From positions 1 through 64,000 of the forward strand of contig NZ_UFQQ01000008.1 in NCBI RefSeq assembly GCF_900218015.1: a DNA stretch of 64,000 nucleotides, written 5' to 3'. A program made the translations under genes and the position numbers. Positions within the stretch are counted from its first letter, which is position 1. Each line of letters begins with the position of its first letter. Shown one piece after another: positions 38,371 to 47,729 of this stretch. Origin of the DNA: Rhodopseudomonas pentothenatexigens (GTDB lineage Bacteria > Pseudomonadota > Alphaproteobacteria > Rhizobiales > Xanthobacteraceae). Below the pieces are notes generated by a model that was not told the DNA's origin, searched no databases, and saw only the letters and a program-made list of their open reading frames with translations.

Positions 38371-39642
38371 TCAGCCGAATATATCGGTGGTCATGCCGAT
38401 ATACCAGCCGGCCGCCTCCCGCGCCTGCTTGGCGCGAAGCTGCGGGCTTTCGTCGAGCTGCGAGGTATAGGGGTCCGACATGACGATCTTGCCGTCCTGC
38501 GGCGTGTAGCGGGCGCCGTTCTTGATCGCGTCGTCGGGCGCGAGATCGCTCCAGCAGTGGTTGGTGAAGCGCACCGGCATCCGGCGGTCGCCGACCAGAT
38601 CGGCGCGGATGATCATCGCGGCGATCTTGCCTTCATTGTTGGCGGCGAAGCCGGATTTCGGAAACTCGCCACCGGTGGCGGAATCGCCGATGACGTGGAT
38701 CGCCGGATCGATCAACGACGCCATGGTGCCGGCGTCGACTGGACAAAACCCGCTGTCATCGGCCAGACCGGCGTCACGGCCGAGCCTGCCGGCGATCTGC
38801 GGCGGGATGACGTTGACCAGCGCCGCCTTGTGGGTCTCGAAATCGGTGGTAACGGTCATCGCCTTCGGATCGACCGCCTTGATGCCGCCGTGGATGGTCG
38901 GGTCCTGCCATTCGATCATGCCGGGATAGTGTCGCTCCCAGCCGTCGATGAACAAGGTCTGCATCGCGAAGTGATCCTTGGCGTCGAGGATCACGATGCG
39001 GGCGTTCTTCACGCCGCGGCTCTTCAGGGCATGCGCCATCATCGAGGCGCGCTCGTAGGGCGCCGGCGGGCAGCGATACGGATTGGGCGGCGCGATGATC
39101 ACGATCAGCGCGCCGTCGCCGAGCGCATCGAGCTGGCTCTTCAGCAGTTGAAACTGCGCGCCGCCGCGATAGCCGTGCGGCATCCGTTCGGCGGCGGCTT
39201 CGGAATAGCCGGGGACCGCGTCCCAGCGGAAATCGATGCCCGGCGACAGCACCAGCCGGTCGTAACCCAGCCGAGCGCCGCCGGCGGTACGCACCTCTTT
39301 GTTGGCGCGATCGATCGCCGCGACCTGATCGAACACCAGGCCGACGCCGTGGGCAGCGACGCCTTCGTAGCCGAACGACAGGGTCTCGAACGGCTTCAGC
39401 CCGCCGAGATACAGGTTCGAAGTGAACGGCGTGACGTAGCGGCGATTGGCCTCGATCAGCGTCACGTCGATCGCATCGCTGCCGTGACGCAGATACTTCG
39501 CCGCTGTCGCGCCGCCGGCGCCGCCGCCGACCACCACAACCCGCGGCTTGGCCTTGGCGATCACCGGACAGGCGAACATCGCCGTTGCCGCCGCGGCGGC
39601 GCGGATCACGCCGCGGCGGCTGATCAGGTTCGGCTTGGACAC
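38371..39642 (-). CDS. FccB-like flavoprotein lacking the covalent-FAD cysteine
   Basis: A 423-residue Tat-exported (ISRRGVIRAAAAA) flavoprotein paralogous to its neighbour. The FAD motif VVVGGGAGGATAAKY and the two redox cysteines in NPYRCPPAPYER and GFCPVDAGT are kept. However, the position holding the flavin-linking cysteine in flavocytochrome c (TC in VTCFHSN) reads VTPFTSN here, so FAD should bind non-covalently. It may oxidise sulfide or another sulfur compound. The start is GTG 39642 with GGAG 7 bases upstream; it is in the sox operon. Confidence 0.85.
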   Translation of the reverse strand: MSKPNLISRRGVIRAAAAATAMFACPVIAKAKPRVVVVGGGAGGATAAKYLRHGSDAIDVTLIEANRRYVTPFTSNLYLGGLKPFETLSFGYEGVAAHGVGLVFDQVAAIDRANKEVRTAGGARLGYDRLVLSPGIDFRWDAVPGYSEAAAERMPHGYRGGAQFQLLKSQLDALGDGALIVIIAPPNPYRCPPAPYERASMMAHALKSRGVKNARIVILDAKDHFAMQTLFIDGWERHYPGMIEWQDPTIHGGIKAVDPKAMTVTTDFETHKAALVNVIPPQIAGRLGRDAGLADDSGFCPVDAGTMASLIDPAIHVIGDSATGGEFPKSGFAANNEGKIAAMIIRADLVGDRRMPVRFTNHCWSDLAPDDAIKNGARYTPQDGKIVMSDPYTSQLDESPQLRAKQAREAAGWYIGMTTDIFG

Positions 39643-39698
39643 GTCATCGCTCCGCAATTGGCAGCGGGCCGACGCCGAGGCGCCGGCCCGCGAGGGCG

Positions 39699-40964
39699 TC
39701 AGGAGAAGATGTCGGCGGTGATGCCGGCATACCATCCCAGGTTCTCTTCCGAGGTCTGCAGCCGGATGCCGGCGTCTTCGCCGGTCTTCGACACGAAACC
39801 TTCGATCTCGGCGATCTTGCCGTCCTTCGGTTCGTAGCGACCGCCGATCTTCACCGTATCGTCCTGCGCCACCACCGACCAGCAGGTGTTGGCATAACGC
39901 GCCGGGAAGGTGCGCGATCCGGTCAGTTCGCCGCGCACCGCATTGGCCACCACCTTGGCCTGGCTGTTGGCCGCGAACGCCGATTTCGGCATCGCGCCGG
40001 CGATCGAGGCGTCGCCGAGCACGTAGATATTGGCATCGATCGACGACTTCATGTTGGTGGCGTCGATCGGGCAATAACCGGTTTCGTTGACCAGGCCGGC
40101 CTCGCGCGCGATCTTGCCGGCCATCTGCGCCGGGATGACGTTGACCATGTCGGCCTTGATGGTCTCGAAATCGGTGGTGACGGTCATCGCCTTCGGATCG
40201 ACGCCCTTGATGCCGCCGTGCATCTTCGGGTCCATCCATTCGACCATGCCGGGATAGTGCTTCTGCCAGCCCTCCTGGAACAGCGCCATCTTGGAGAACT
40301 TGTCCTTGGGATCGAGCACGATGATCTTGGACTTGCTGTGGCCCTTGGCCTTCAGCACCTTGGCCATCACAGAGACGCGCTCGTACGGGCCCGGCGGGCA
40401 GCGATACGGATTCGGCGGCGCCACCATCACGATGGTCGCGCCGTCCTGCAGCGCGTCGAGCTGTTTCTTGACCAGCTTGGTCTGGGCGCCGGGCTTCCAG
40501 CCGTGCGGCATGATCTCGGCGGCTTCTTCCGAATAGCCGGGCACCGAGTCGAACTTGATGTCGATGCCGGGGGCCACCACCAGCCGGTCGTACGGCACGG
40601 TGGAGCCGTCCGCGAGCTTGACCTCCTTCTTGTCGCGATCGATCGCCGCAGCGAACTGGCGGACGTGCTTCACGCCGTAGCCGCCGAGCTTGTAGCCGTG
40701 GCTGATCGACTCGAACGAGCGCATGTCGCCGAGATACAGGTTGGAGTGGAAGCAGGTGACGAAGGTCTCCAGCGGCTCGATCATGGTGACCTCGACCGCG
40801 CCTTGCGAATCCCGCGCGACGTATTTCGCCACGGTGGCGCCGCCGGGACCGCCGCCGATCACCACCACGCGCGGCTTGGCCTGCGCGCGCAGCACGCCGG
40901 GCATCGCGACCACGCCGGCCGCCGCCAAAAAGCCAGCCGAGAACTGGCGTCGATTGATCCTCAT
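39699..40964 (-). CDS. fccB: flavocytochrome c sulfide dehydrogenase flavoprotein subunit
   Basis: A 421-residue periplasmic protein (SoxF-like) oxidising sulfide to sulfane sulfur or polysulfide. The Tat signal is NRRQFSAGFLAAAG. FAD motif VVVIGGGPGGATVAKYVA, the likely covalent-FAD cysteine in FVTCFHSNLYLG, and the active disulfide cysteines in NPYRCPPGPYER and TGYCPIDATN are all present. A strong GGAGGGG site precedes ATG 40964. The cytochrome subunit gene is 34 bases upstream. Confidence 0.94.
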   Translation of the reverse strand: MRINRRQFSAGFLAAAGVVAMPGVLRAQAKPRVVVIGGGPGGATVAKYVARDSQGAVEVTMIEPLETFVTCFHSNLYLGDMRSFESISHGYKLGGYGVKHVRQFAAAIDRDKKEVKLADGSTVPYDRLVVAPGIDIKFDSVPGYSEEAAEIMPHGWKPGAQTKLVKKQLDALQDGATIVMVAPPNPYRCPPGPYERVSVMAKVLKAKGHSKSKIIVLDPKDKFSKMALFQEGWQKHYPGMVEWMDPKMHGGIKGVDPKAMTVTTDFETIKADMVNVIPAQMAGKIAREAGLVNETGYCPIDATNMKSSIDANIYVLGDASIAGAMPKSAFAANSQAKVVANAVRGELTGSRTFPARYANTCWSVVAQDDTVKIGGRYEPKDGKIAEIEGFVSKTGEDAGIRLQTSEENLGWYAGITADIFS

Positions 40965-40998
40965 GTCGTCCCCTCCAAAACGGGTTGTGTGTCGTCGA

Positions 40999-41418
40999 CT
41001 ACCGGATGTCTCCACTCCGGTCCGCGGTGCGCTCGATTTGTTGTTTTTCGATACTGGCGAAGTAGCTCGCGAGCGCGGCGATCTCTTCGTCATTGAATTT
41101 GGCGGCGATCGCCCGCATCACCTGATTGTCGCGGACCTTGTCGCGATATTCGGTGAGCGCGGCGACCAGCTCCGGCTCGTCGCGGCCGACGATCGACGGG
41201 ATGCCGTCGAACCGGCCGCTGATCTGATGGCAGGTGACGCATTCGCTCGACAGATATTCGCCGAGCTCGCGGTCGCCGCCGGCGACCGCCGAGCCCGCGG
41301 CCGCGCAGCCGAGCAGCATCGCCGCGGCGCCCAGCACGGCGCGCCACGCGACAGCAGCCTGCCGCGCCGGAAACCGGGCACAATCCGAACGGTCGAAATA
41401 TCGGCCGGGCACGGCCAT
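40999..41418 (-). CDS. fccA: monoheme c-type cytochrome, flavocytochrome c subunit
   Basis: A 139-residue exported protein with an unusually long N-terminal signal (about 48 residues to SAVA-GG) and a single heme site CVTCH. A possible distal Met lies in NQVMRAIA. It should accept electrons from FccB. Chromatium-type FccA is diheme, while single-heme partners as in SoxE also occur. The ATG at 41418 has CGGGAGG 6 bases upstream, better placed than the ATG at 41424. Confidence 0.88.
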   Translation of the reverse strand: MAVPGRYFDRSDCARFPARQAAVAWRAVLGAAAMLLGCAAAGSAVAGGDRELGEYLSSECVTCHQISGRFDGIPSIVGRDEPELVAALTEYRDKVRDNQVMRAIAAKFNDEEIAALASYFASIEKQQIERTADRSGDIR

Positions 41419-41462
41419 CGTCATCCTCCCGAGACATCTTCAGTCGTTATCGGCGTGCCGGC

Positions 41463-42575
41463 TTAATTGCCGGTCTGTTTCGCCGAAAGAGCCGGCTCGA
41501 TCGCCGGGGCCGTCTTCACCTCGAGTTCCGCTTTGGCGTCGAGCAGCATGTGCGTCGCCAGCGCGCCGAGCCACATCGACCCCAACGCCAGCCAGGCGGT
41601 CACCGCGAAGATCGCGCCGCCGGTGACGCCGGCGCCGACCGCGCAGCCGCCCGCCAGCATGCCGCCGAACCCCATCAGGAACGCACCCGATGCGTAGCGC
41701 CCCATGCTGAGCCCGTCGTGAAATCCTTGCAACTTCCAATCTCGGCCGATCAGCGCCGCCAGCAGCGAACCGGCGAACACGCCGGGCACCAGCCCGATGT
41801 CGAAGCCGAGCGGCACCGAGGGCGAGTTGATCAGCCCCATCAGCGTGTCGGCCGACGGCCCGGTGAAGCTGACGCTCTTGATCTGGGTCGGCTCGAACGA
41901 ATGCTGCGCCAGGATGTAGGTGACCAGCCAGCCGCCGGTGACCGCGACGCCGACACCGATCGCCGCGATTCCCGTAACGATGCCGATCCGGTTGCGCCAG
42001 CCGAGCCACACCGCCCACACCAGCACGGCGACGCCGAAGCCGGCGCCGATCACCGGGCCGGCATGCACCACGGTGAGCAGGTTACGCGATGCACCGCCCG
42101 GCAGCGTCCACAGCGAGGTGAGGAATTCGCGCGCCGGCGACAGCACGCCGCGCAGCGACGCCTGCGCCACGATGGTGAGGATCAGCCCGGTGACCAGCGC
42201 GCGCAAGTTCCCGGTGCCGGACAGCACCAGCAGCCGGCTGGCGCAGCCGCGCGACAGGATCATGCCGGCCCCGAACATCAGGCCGCCGATGATCGCGCCC
42301 GACAGGCTGCCGGTGGCGGCGAGCTGGCGCGCTTCGGAGACGTCCAGCACCCCGGAGGTGATCGCGATCTGGGTCGCCGCGACCGCGGCCGAGAAGGTCA
42401 GCAGCCAGACCGCGAGCTTGGGACCGAACGAGCTTTCGGAGAACTCGATCACCGCCGAGCGCAGGCAGAACCTGCTGCGTTCGGCGGCGGCGCCGAACGC
42501 CAGCCCCACCAACAGACCGCCCGCGGTCAGCAGCGTGGTTTCGCCGAAACGCTCGATGAGCAGGTCGAGATCCAA
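41463..42575 (-). CDS. YeeE/YedE family sulfur transporter
   Basis: A 370-residue polytopic membrane protein of the thiosulfate-uptake (TsuA/YeeE) family with its conserved cysteines: RSRFCLRSAV, SRGCASRLLVL and GGCAVGAGVTGG. These line the transport path in characterised TsuA. It probably imports thiosulfate or another sulfur compound for assimilation or signalling. The TTG start at 42575 has GAGGAA 8 bases upstream. It lies between soxD and fccA. Confidence 0.9.
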   Translation of the reverse strand: MDLDLLIERFGETTLLTAGGLLVGLAFGAAAERSRFCLRSAVIEFSESSFGPKLAVWLLTFSAAVAATQIAITSGVLDVSEARQLAATGSLSGAIIGGLMFGAGMILSRGCASRLLVLSGTGNLRALVTGLILTIVAQASLRGVLSPAREFLTSLWTLPGGASRNLLTVVHAGPVIGAGFGVAVLVWAVWLGWRNRIGIVTGIAAIGVGVAVTGGWLVTYILAQHSFEPTQIKSVSFTGPSADTLMGLINSPSVPLGFDIGLVPGVFAGSLLAALIGRDWKLQGFHDGLSMGRYASGAFLMGFGGMLAGGCAVGAGVTGGAIFAVTAWLALGSMWLGALATHMLLDAKAELEVKTAPAIEPALSAKQTGN

Positions 42576-42785
42576 AAGAAGCGTTCCTCGTCATTGCGGC
42601 GCGCTCGACTGCAACCCGTCGTCGGTTCGTCCTCGATCTTCCATAGGGGCCGCGGAACGGCGGATTGTCGTTCCGCACGCGCCGATCGACATTGATCTGG
42701 CGCAACCGAACTAATCGACCAGCCTTCTCCGCTGGTATGATTACTTGGCGGGCGCCGCGACAACCGCGGCGTCCGCTTCCGCGCG

Positions 42786-43523
42786 TCAATCCACCTTCGG
42801 GCCGGCCTTGTCGTCGGGCGTGACGTCGATCGCGATCGCGCGGCCGATCACCTTCGGCGCCGGACCGCAGTTCTTCATGCACGGGTCCTTCTTCCAGAAC
42901 GACTTCTCCGCGACGTCGCGGTCGTCTTCGTAGAAGCCGTCGGCGTTCGGCATCTTCACCTTGGCGAGGTTGTCCTGGTTCAGTTCGAAGTCCTGATCCT
43001 TGATGACGTCGTTCATGTTCAGCAGATACGCCGTCAGCGCGTAGATCTCGTCGTTGCTGAGCGAGCGCGCGTTGCCGAACGGCATCGCGTGGCGGACGTA
43101 GTCGTACACCGTGGTGGCGTCCGGCCAGTACGATCCGATGGTCTTGTCGGGCCGGTCCGCCTTCAGCGTGCCGTGGCCGCCGGACAGCACCGGATAGCGG
43201 CCGACGCCTTCGCCGAACTCGCCGTGGCATGTCGAGCACTTCTCCTGGAACAGCGCATCGCCTTCGCGGGCGGTGCCCCGGCCCGGCGGCAGCCCCTGCC
43301 CGTCGGGGCGCACGTCGATGTCCCAGGCGGCGATTTCCTCCGGCAGCGCCGGGCGGCCGAGACCGAGCTTGACCGGCGCCGCGGGCGCTTTCGCCTTGGC
43401 CTCCTTGGCCGCCTCCTTGGCGGCCTTGTGCCCCGGCTTGTGCTCGGCGCCGGCCTGCGCCAGCGGCAGAGTCATCGCGGCGACGACGGCGAGGCCAGCG
43501 AGAGCCTTAAGCGATTTCGACAT
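42786..43523 (-). CDS. soxD: SoxD, cytochrome subunit of sulfane dehydrogenase
   Basis: A 245-residue periplasmic c-type cytochrome pairing with SoxC, passing electrons from the protein-bound sulfane oxidation. After the signal peptide and a Lys/Ala-rich stretch comes a heme site [18 protein letters not shown] with a Met ligand likely in HAMPFGN. The C-terminal KDPCMKNCG has CxxxC with no His, so only one heme is expected, unlike the diheme SoxD of Paracoccus. The start overlaps the soxC stop by 17 bases. Confidence 0.94.
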   Translation of the reverse strand: MSKSLKALAGLAVVAAMTLPLAQAGAEHKPGHKAAKEAAKEAKAKAPAAPVKLGLGRPALPEEIAAWDIDVRPDGQGLPPGRGTAREGDALFQEKCSTCHGEFGEGVGRYPVLSGGHGTLKADRPDKTIGSYWPDATTVYDYVRHAMPFGNARSLSNDEIYALTAYLLNMNDVIKDQDFELNQDNLAKVKMPNADGFYEDDRDVAEKSFWKKDPCMKNCGPAPKVIGRAIAIDVTPDDKAGPKVD

Positions 43524-44799
43524 TTTCCGTCACTCCGTCGGGATGCACGAGCCAGGTCTGGATGCCGTTGTTGTGGTAGACCGAGTTGACGCCGCGGATC
43601 TTGCGCAGCTCGGCCTTGGTCGGCTGCACGTAGCCGGTCTCGTCGATCGCGCGCGACTGCAGCATCAGTTCCTCGCCGTTCCAGTCGAAATCGACGTAGA
43701 ACCGCACGATCGACTTGTTCAGCACCGGGCCGTCGATCCGCGCCTCGACCCAGTTGCGGCCACCGTCCATCGACACGTCGACGCGCTTGACGGTGCCGCG
43801 TCCGGACCAGGCGATGCCGGTCAGCACGTTGCGGCCCTTGTGCTTCAGCGGCGCCTGCGGCGACGGCGAGGTGATCACGCTCTTGGCGTCCATCACGAAG
43901 GTGTACTTGCGGGCGCGGCCGTCCGGCATCAGGTCGGTGTACTTGGATGTCTCCTCGCGGGTCTGCCACGGCATGTCGCCGACCTCGATGCGGCGCAGCC
44001 ATTTCACCCAGAGATTGCCCTGCCAGCCGGGAATCACCGCGCGCAGCGGATAGCCGTTCTCCGGGCGCAGCGCCTCGCCGTTCATCGCATAGGCGATCAT
44101 CACGTCGTCGAGCGCTTTCTCCAGCGGCAGCGAGCGGTCCATCCCGGCGCTGTCGGCGCCTTCGAGCAGCAGCCATTTGGCGTTCGACTTCACGCCGGCC
44201 TGCTCCAGCAGCGTCTTCAACGTGACGCCGGTGTACATCACGTTGTGGATCATGCCGTGGGTGAACTGGCAGCCGTTGAGCTGCGCGCCGCGCCACTCCA
44301 TGCCGGAATTTGCCGCGCACTCCAGGAAGTAGATCTTGTTGATGCGCGGCATCCGCTTGATGTCGTCCATGGTGAACACCAGCGGGGTGTCGACCAGCCC
44401 GTGGATCATCAGCCGGTGCTGCGCCGGATCGATCTCGGCGATGCCGCCGTGATGCCGCTCGAAGCAGACGCCGGACGGGGTGATGATGCCGTCGAGCGCA
44501 TGCAGCGGCGTGAAGTTCACCGAGGATTCCGGCGAGGCAGTGAGCCACGACACGTCGCGGCGGATCACGTCCTTTTCGAATTTCGACGGCACGCCGTAAG
44601 GTCGCCGGTCGACGCCGTCACCGAGATAGCGATTCCAGTCCTGGATCTCGGTGATCGCCGGATCCGGCGTCGGGGCCGGGCCGGCCTTGGCCAGCGACGG
44701 CAGCATCGCCCCGGCGCCGGCGAGGCCGGCTGCACCAAGTCCGGCCGCGCCAAGAAACCGCCGGCGATCGAGGACGTCGGATTTGGGCTTCTCACTCAT
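43507..44799 (-). CDS. soxC: SoxC, sulfane dehydrogenase molybdoprotein
   Basis: Molybdenum-cofactor subunit of Sox(CD)2, which oxidises SoxY-bound sulfane sulfur with six electrons. A sulfite-oxidase-family protein of 430 residues with Tat signal [13 protein letters not shown], Mo-ligand Cys in [10 protein letters not shown], and the family features [32 protein letters not shown] and [17 protein letters not shown] 44799 is preferred, with GAGG 8 bases upstream; the frame extends to 44844 without need. SoxCD presence predicts thiosulfate oxidation straight to sulfate without sulfur globules. Confidence 0.97.
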   Translation of the reverse strand: MSEKPKSDVLDRRRFLGAAGLGAAGLAGAGAMLPSLAKAGPAPTPDPAITEIQDWNRYLGDGVDRRPYGVPSKFEKDVIRRDVSWLTASPESSVNFTPLHALDGIITPSGVCFERHHGGIAEIDPAQHRLMIHGLVDTPLVFTMDDIKRMPRINKIYFLECAANSGMEWRGAQLNGCQFTHGMIHNVMYTGVTLKTLLEQAGVKSNAKWLLLEGADSAGMDRSLPLEKALDDVMIAYAMNGEALRPENGYPLRAVIPGWQGNLWVKWLRRIEVGDMPWQTREETSKYTDLMPDGRARKYTFVMDAKSVITSPSPQAPLKHKGRNVLTGIAWSGRGTVKRVDVSMDGGRNWVEARIDGPVLNKSIVRFYVDFDWNGEELMLQSRAIDETGYVQPTKAELRKIRGVNSVYHNNGIQTWLVHPDGVTENVEIA

Positions 44800-44868
44800 G
44801 CCGCTTGCCTCTTTTCTATCGAGATACGTGAATATGTGGAACACGGCTGTGCGCCGTCGCGGCGCGGG

Positions 44869-46566
44869 TTACGCGCCGGAGACTTTGACCGCGCTGTTGG
44901 GTTCGATCTTCACCGCGCCGGCGCCGGCGACGTGCTTCTCCAGCACCTCCCAGATCGGCGGACCTTCGGTGCCCTGGTTGACGCTGGCCCAGCCCGACAC
45001 CGTGTACTTCCGCGACGCCTCGATCGGCTTGCCGGTCGCCAGATGCGTCATGCTGGAGATGCGCGAGCCCATCTCCTTGGAGACGTCGATCGCGTAGCCC
45101 ATGCCGCCGGTGCGCACCATGTCGCCGCCGCCCTGATAGTACGGGTCGGGATGGAAGATGTTGTCGGCGATGTCCTCGAGCACGTTCTTGAGCTGCTCGC
45201 CGGTCATCTCGGTGCGGTAGCAGTTCGGGTAGGTGATCGCGGTGGCGTTGGTGATCGCCTCCCAGCTGATGCCCTCGTCCGGCAGCAGCGTGCCGCCCCA
45301 GCGGAAGCCGGGCGACAGCGCGATTTCGGTGTCGCGCTGCTTCAGCATCGCATCGCAGATCAGGTCGTCGAAGGTGCCGTTGAAATTGCCGCGGCGGTAC
45401 AGCAGCGAGTCGGTCTTGCCGACGATTCGGGCGAGATCCTTGGCGTAAGGCGCGCGCAGCTTCTCGACCAGCTTTGCCATCTCGGGGTCCGGAGCGATCG
45501 CGTCGGCGAACACCGGCATCAGCTTGAAGCGGATGTCGGCGACCTTGCCGCCCTCGGCCTTGATGTCGAGCCGCGACACGAATTTGCCGTGTGAGCCCGA
45601 CGCCACCAGCACGGTGTCGCCGACCTTGATCACGCCGGGCATCGCGTCGTGGGTGTGGCCGGTGAGGATGACGTCGAGGCCCTTCACCCGGCCGGCGAGC
45701 TTGCGGTCGACGTCGAACCCGTTGTGCGACAGCAGCACCACGACCGCGGCGCCGTCGGCGCGGGCCTCGTCGACCTGCTTCTGGATGTCCTCCTCGCGGA
45801 TGCCGAACTCCCAGTTCGGGAACATCCAGCGCGGATTGGCGACGGCGGTGCGCGGCAGCGCCTGCCCGATCACCGCGACCTTGACGCCGCCGCGTTCGAA
45901 GGTCTTGCGCGCCTCGAACACCGGCTCCTGCCATTCGACGTCGCGGACGTTCTGCGCCAGAAACGCGAACGGCGCCTTCTCGGCGATCTCCTTGACGCGA
46001 TCGGCGCCGTAGGTGAACTCCCAATGCGCCGTCATCGCGTCGATCTTCAGCCCGGCGAGCGCATCCACCATGTCCTGGCCGTTGCTCTTCAGCGAGCTCC
46101 AGCTGCCCTGCAGCGCGTCGCCGCCGTCGAGCAGCAGCACCTTGTCGTCGCCGCGTTCGGCGCGCACCGCCTTGACCAGGGTCGCGATCCGGTCGAAGCC
46201 GCCCATCTTGCCGTAGTTGCGGGCGAGCGCGGTGAAATCGTCGGCGGTCAGCGCGAACGCCTCCGGCGTGCCGGTGGCGATGTGGAAGTAGTTACGGAAT
46301 TCCGCGTCGGTGAGATGTGGTGGCTTACCCTTGACCTCGCCGACCCCGAGATTGACCGAGGGCTCGCGGAAATGCAGCGGCACCAGCTGGGCATGGGTGT
46401 CGGTGATGTGCAGCAGCGTCACCGTGCCGAGCGGATCGAATTTGAGGATGTCGCTCTGGGTCAGCCGCTGCTGTGCCGCCACCCGCCCGATCGGCCCCAG
46501 GCCGCCGGCGACCGTCAGCGCCGATGCCGCCGCCGTCGCCTGCAGGAATTCCCGCCTCGAGATCAT
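44869..46566 (-). CDS. soxB: SoxB thiosulfohydrolase
   Basis: Periplasmic di-manganese hydrolase releasing sulfate from SoxY-cysteine-S-sulfonate, 565 residues. The Tat signal ISRREFLQATAAA is followed by metallophosphoesterase motifs LLHITDTHAQ, LLDGGDALQGS, LLSHNGFDVD and LTGHTHDAMPG. The 5'-nucleotidase C-terminal domain includes SPGFRWGG and NTIF-like DNIFHPDPYYQGG. The ATG at 46566 marks the Tat peptide start. Confidence 0.97.
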   Translation of the reverse strand: MISRREFLQATAAASALTVAGGLGPIGRVAAQQRLTQSDILKFDPLGTVTLLHITDTHAQLVPLHFREPSVNLGVGEVKGKPPHLTDAEFRNYFHIATGTPEAFALTADDFTALARNYGKMGGFDRIATLVKAVRAERGDDKVLLLDGGDALQGSWSSLKSNGQDMVDALAGLKIDAMTAHWEFTYGADRVKEIAEKAPFAFLAQNVRDVEWQEPVFEARKTFERGGVKVAVIGQALPRTAVANPRWMFPNWEFGIREEDIQKQVDEARADGAAVVVLLSHNGFDVDRKLAGRVKGLDVILTGHTHDAMPGVIKVGDTVLVASGSHGKFVSRLDIKAEGGKVADIRFKLMPVFADAIAPDPEMAKLVEKLRAPYAKDLARIVGKTDSLLYRRGNFNGTFDDLICDAMLKQRDTEIALSPGFRWGGTLLPDEGISWEAITNATAITYPNCYRTEMTGEQLKNVLEDIADNIFHPDPYYQGGGDMVRTGGMGYAIDVSKEMGSRISSMTHLATGKPIEASRKYTVSGWASVNQGTEGPPIWEVLEKHVAGAGAVKIEPNSAVKVSGA

Positions 46567-46712
46567 CGTTTCATCCCTTGCTTCGCGCCGCGTCGGGCAC
46601 CGCCGCGATGATGCGCGGCCGTTGGTTCGGGTCGCAGGTCCGCGTTCCGGGAGCCGAACCGGCTCCCGGTGGTCTGCGACCAACTAACAGAACGTCGCCA
46701 GGCTCGCCGCGA

Positions 46713-47042
46713 TCAGGCGACGGTCAGCTTGTGCTTGGATTCGTACACCGAGCCGTCGTCGTCCTTCCACAGGAAGGCGAACTCGCCGCTCTCCGACGCC
46801 TTGTAGAAGAACGACTGATACGGATTGGCGGAAATCGCCGGATTCCACTCGGCCTCGAACACGGTCTTGCCGTTGAACTGCGCCGTGAAGGTGTTGATGA
46901 TCTTACGCGGCACGATCTTGCCGGAGGCGTCCTTGCGCTGACCGGATTCCATTTCGTGCGAGATCAGCGTCTTGATTTCGATCAGTTCGCCCGGCTTGGC
47001 CTGGGTCGGGACGCGGACGCGCGGGGTCGGTTTGACGGACAT
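46713..47042 (-). CDS. soxZ: SoxZ, sulfur carrier partner
   Basis: A 109-residue protein of the SoxZ fold (PRVRVPTQAKPGELIEIKTL, HEMESGQRKD, SGEFAFLWKDDDGSVYES). It forms the SoxYZ heterodimer that carries sulfur intermediates. It has no signal peptide of its own and travels with SoxY by the Tat path. It lies 37 bases after soxY. Confidence 0.97.
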   Translation of the reverse strand: MSVKPTPRVRVPTQAKPGELIEIKTLISHEMESGQRKDASGKIVPRKIINTFTAQFNGKTVFEAEWNPAISANPYQSFFYKASESGEFAFLWKDDDGSVYESKHKLTVA

Positions 47043-47079
47043 TGGAATTTCCTCGCCTGGTTTTGTTGCCGTTGCCGGA

Positions 47080-47544
47080 TTAGCCGCCGCAGCCGCCGAT
47101 GGTGACCTTCACGCTCGACTTGGTCGAGTACAGCTTGCCGTCCGACATCTCGGCGATGCAGATGATGTTCTGGGTCTGCGCCAGCCGCATCCGGGTCGAG
47201 GCCGAGGCCTTGCCGCAGGCCGGGGTGAACTTGTAGCTGACGATGCCGGGCAGCGGGTTGCCGTCGGCGAACACGTGCACCGCCTTGACGTAGTCCGCAT
47301 CGGTCATCGGGCTTTCGACGTCGACGGTGATCGGCACCACCAGGCCGTTCTCGGCGATCTCCGGCACGTCGAGCTTGATCTTGCCGCTGTCGAATTTCTT
47401 GTCGCCGTACAGCTTCTTGATCTCGGCATCGACCATCGCCGCGTCGGCGAACGACATCCGCGGCGCGAGCAGTGCGGCAAGGCCGGCGATGCCCGCCAGC
47501 GCCAACGCCTCGCGACGGCTCGTCTCGGTCTTCATGAACACCAT
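47080..47544 (-). CDS. soxY: SoxY, covalent sulfur carrier
   Basis: A 154-residue periplasmic carrier with Tat signal (SRREALALAGIAGLAALLA) and the hallmark C-terminal GGCGG, whose Cys carries the sulfur chain during the Sox cycle. It is the first gene of the leftward operon, divergent from soxA. The ATG at 47544 has GGAGGAAG 4 bases upstream. A second ATG nine bases on is possible. Confidence 0.97.
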   Translation of the reverse strand: MVFMKTETSRREALALAGIAGLAALLAPRMSFADAAMVDAEIKKLYGDKKFDSGKIKLDVPEIAENGLVVPITVDVESPMTDADYVKAVHVFADGNPLPGIVSYKFTPACGKASASTRMRLAQTQNIICIAEMSDGKLYSTKSSVKVTIGGCGG

Positions 47545-47729
47545 TGGACTTCCTCCATCTGGGAGTCTTTCGCTTCCCTTGCCATAGTAACGCTTGACGA
47601 TTGCAAGCGCGATCGGTCATGATCCGCAAACATCATTATATTGTTTTTCTTGAATGTAAAGATGCCAGGCCCGCGCCGAGGTATCACCGACCGCAACTCA
47701 CAAGACGGTCATCGGAGGAGGGAGGAACC
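47545..47729. promoter_or_regulatory. soxY-soxA divergent promoter region
   Basis: Contains the AT-rich stretch ACATCATTATATTG...CTTGAATGTAA (about 47630-47660), which resembles an imperfect inverted repeat (ACATCA / TGAATGT) of the type bound by ArsR-family SoxR. It is therefore the likely control region for both sox arms. The exact promoters were not resolved. Confidence 0.45.
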
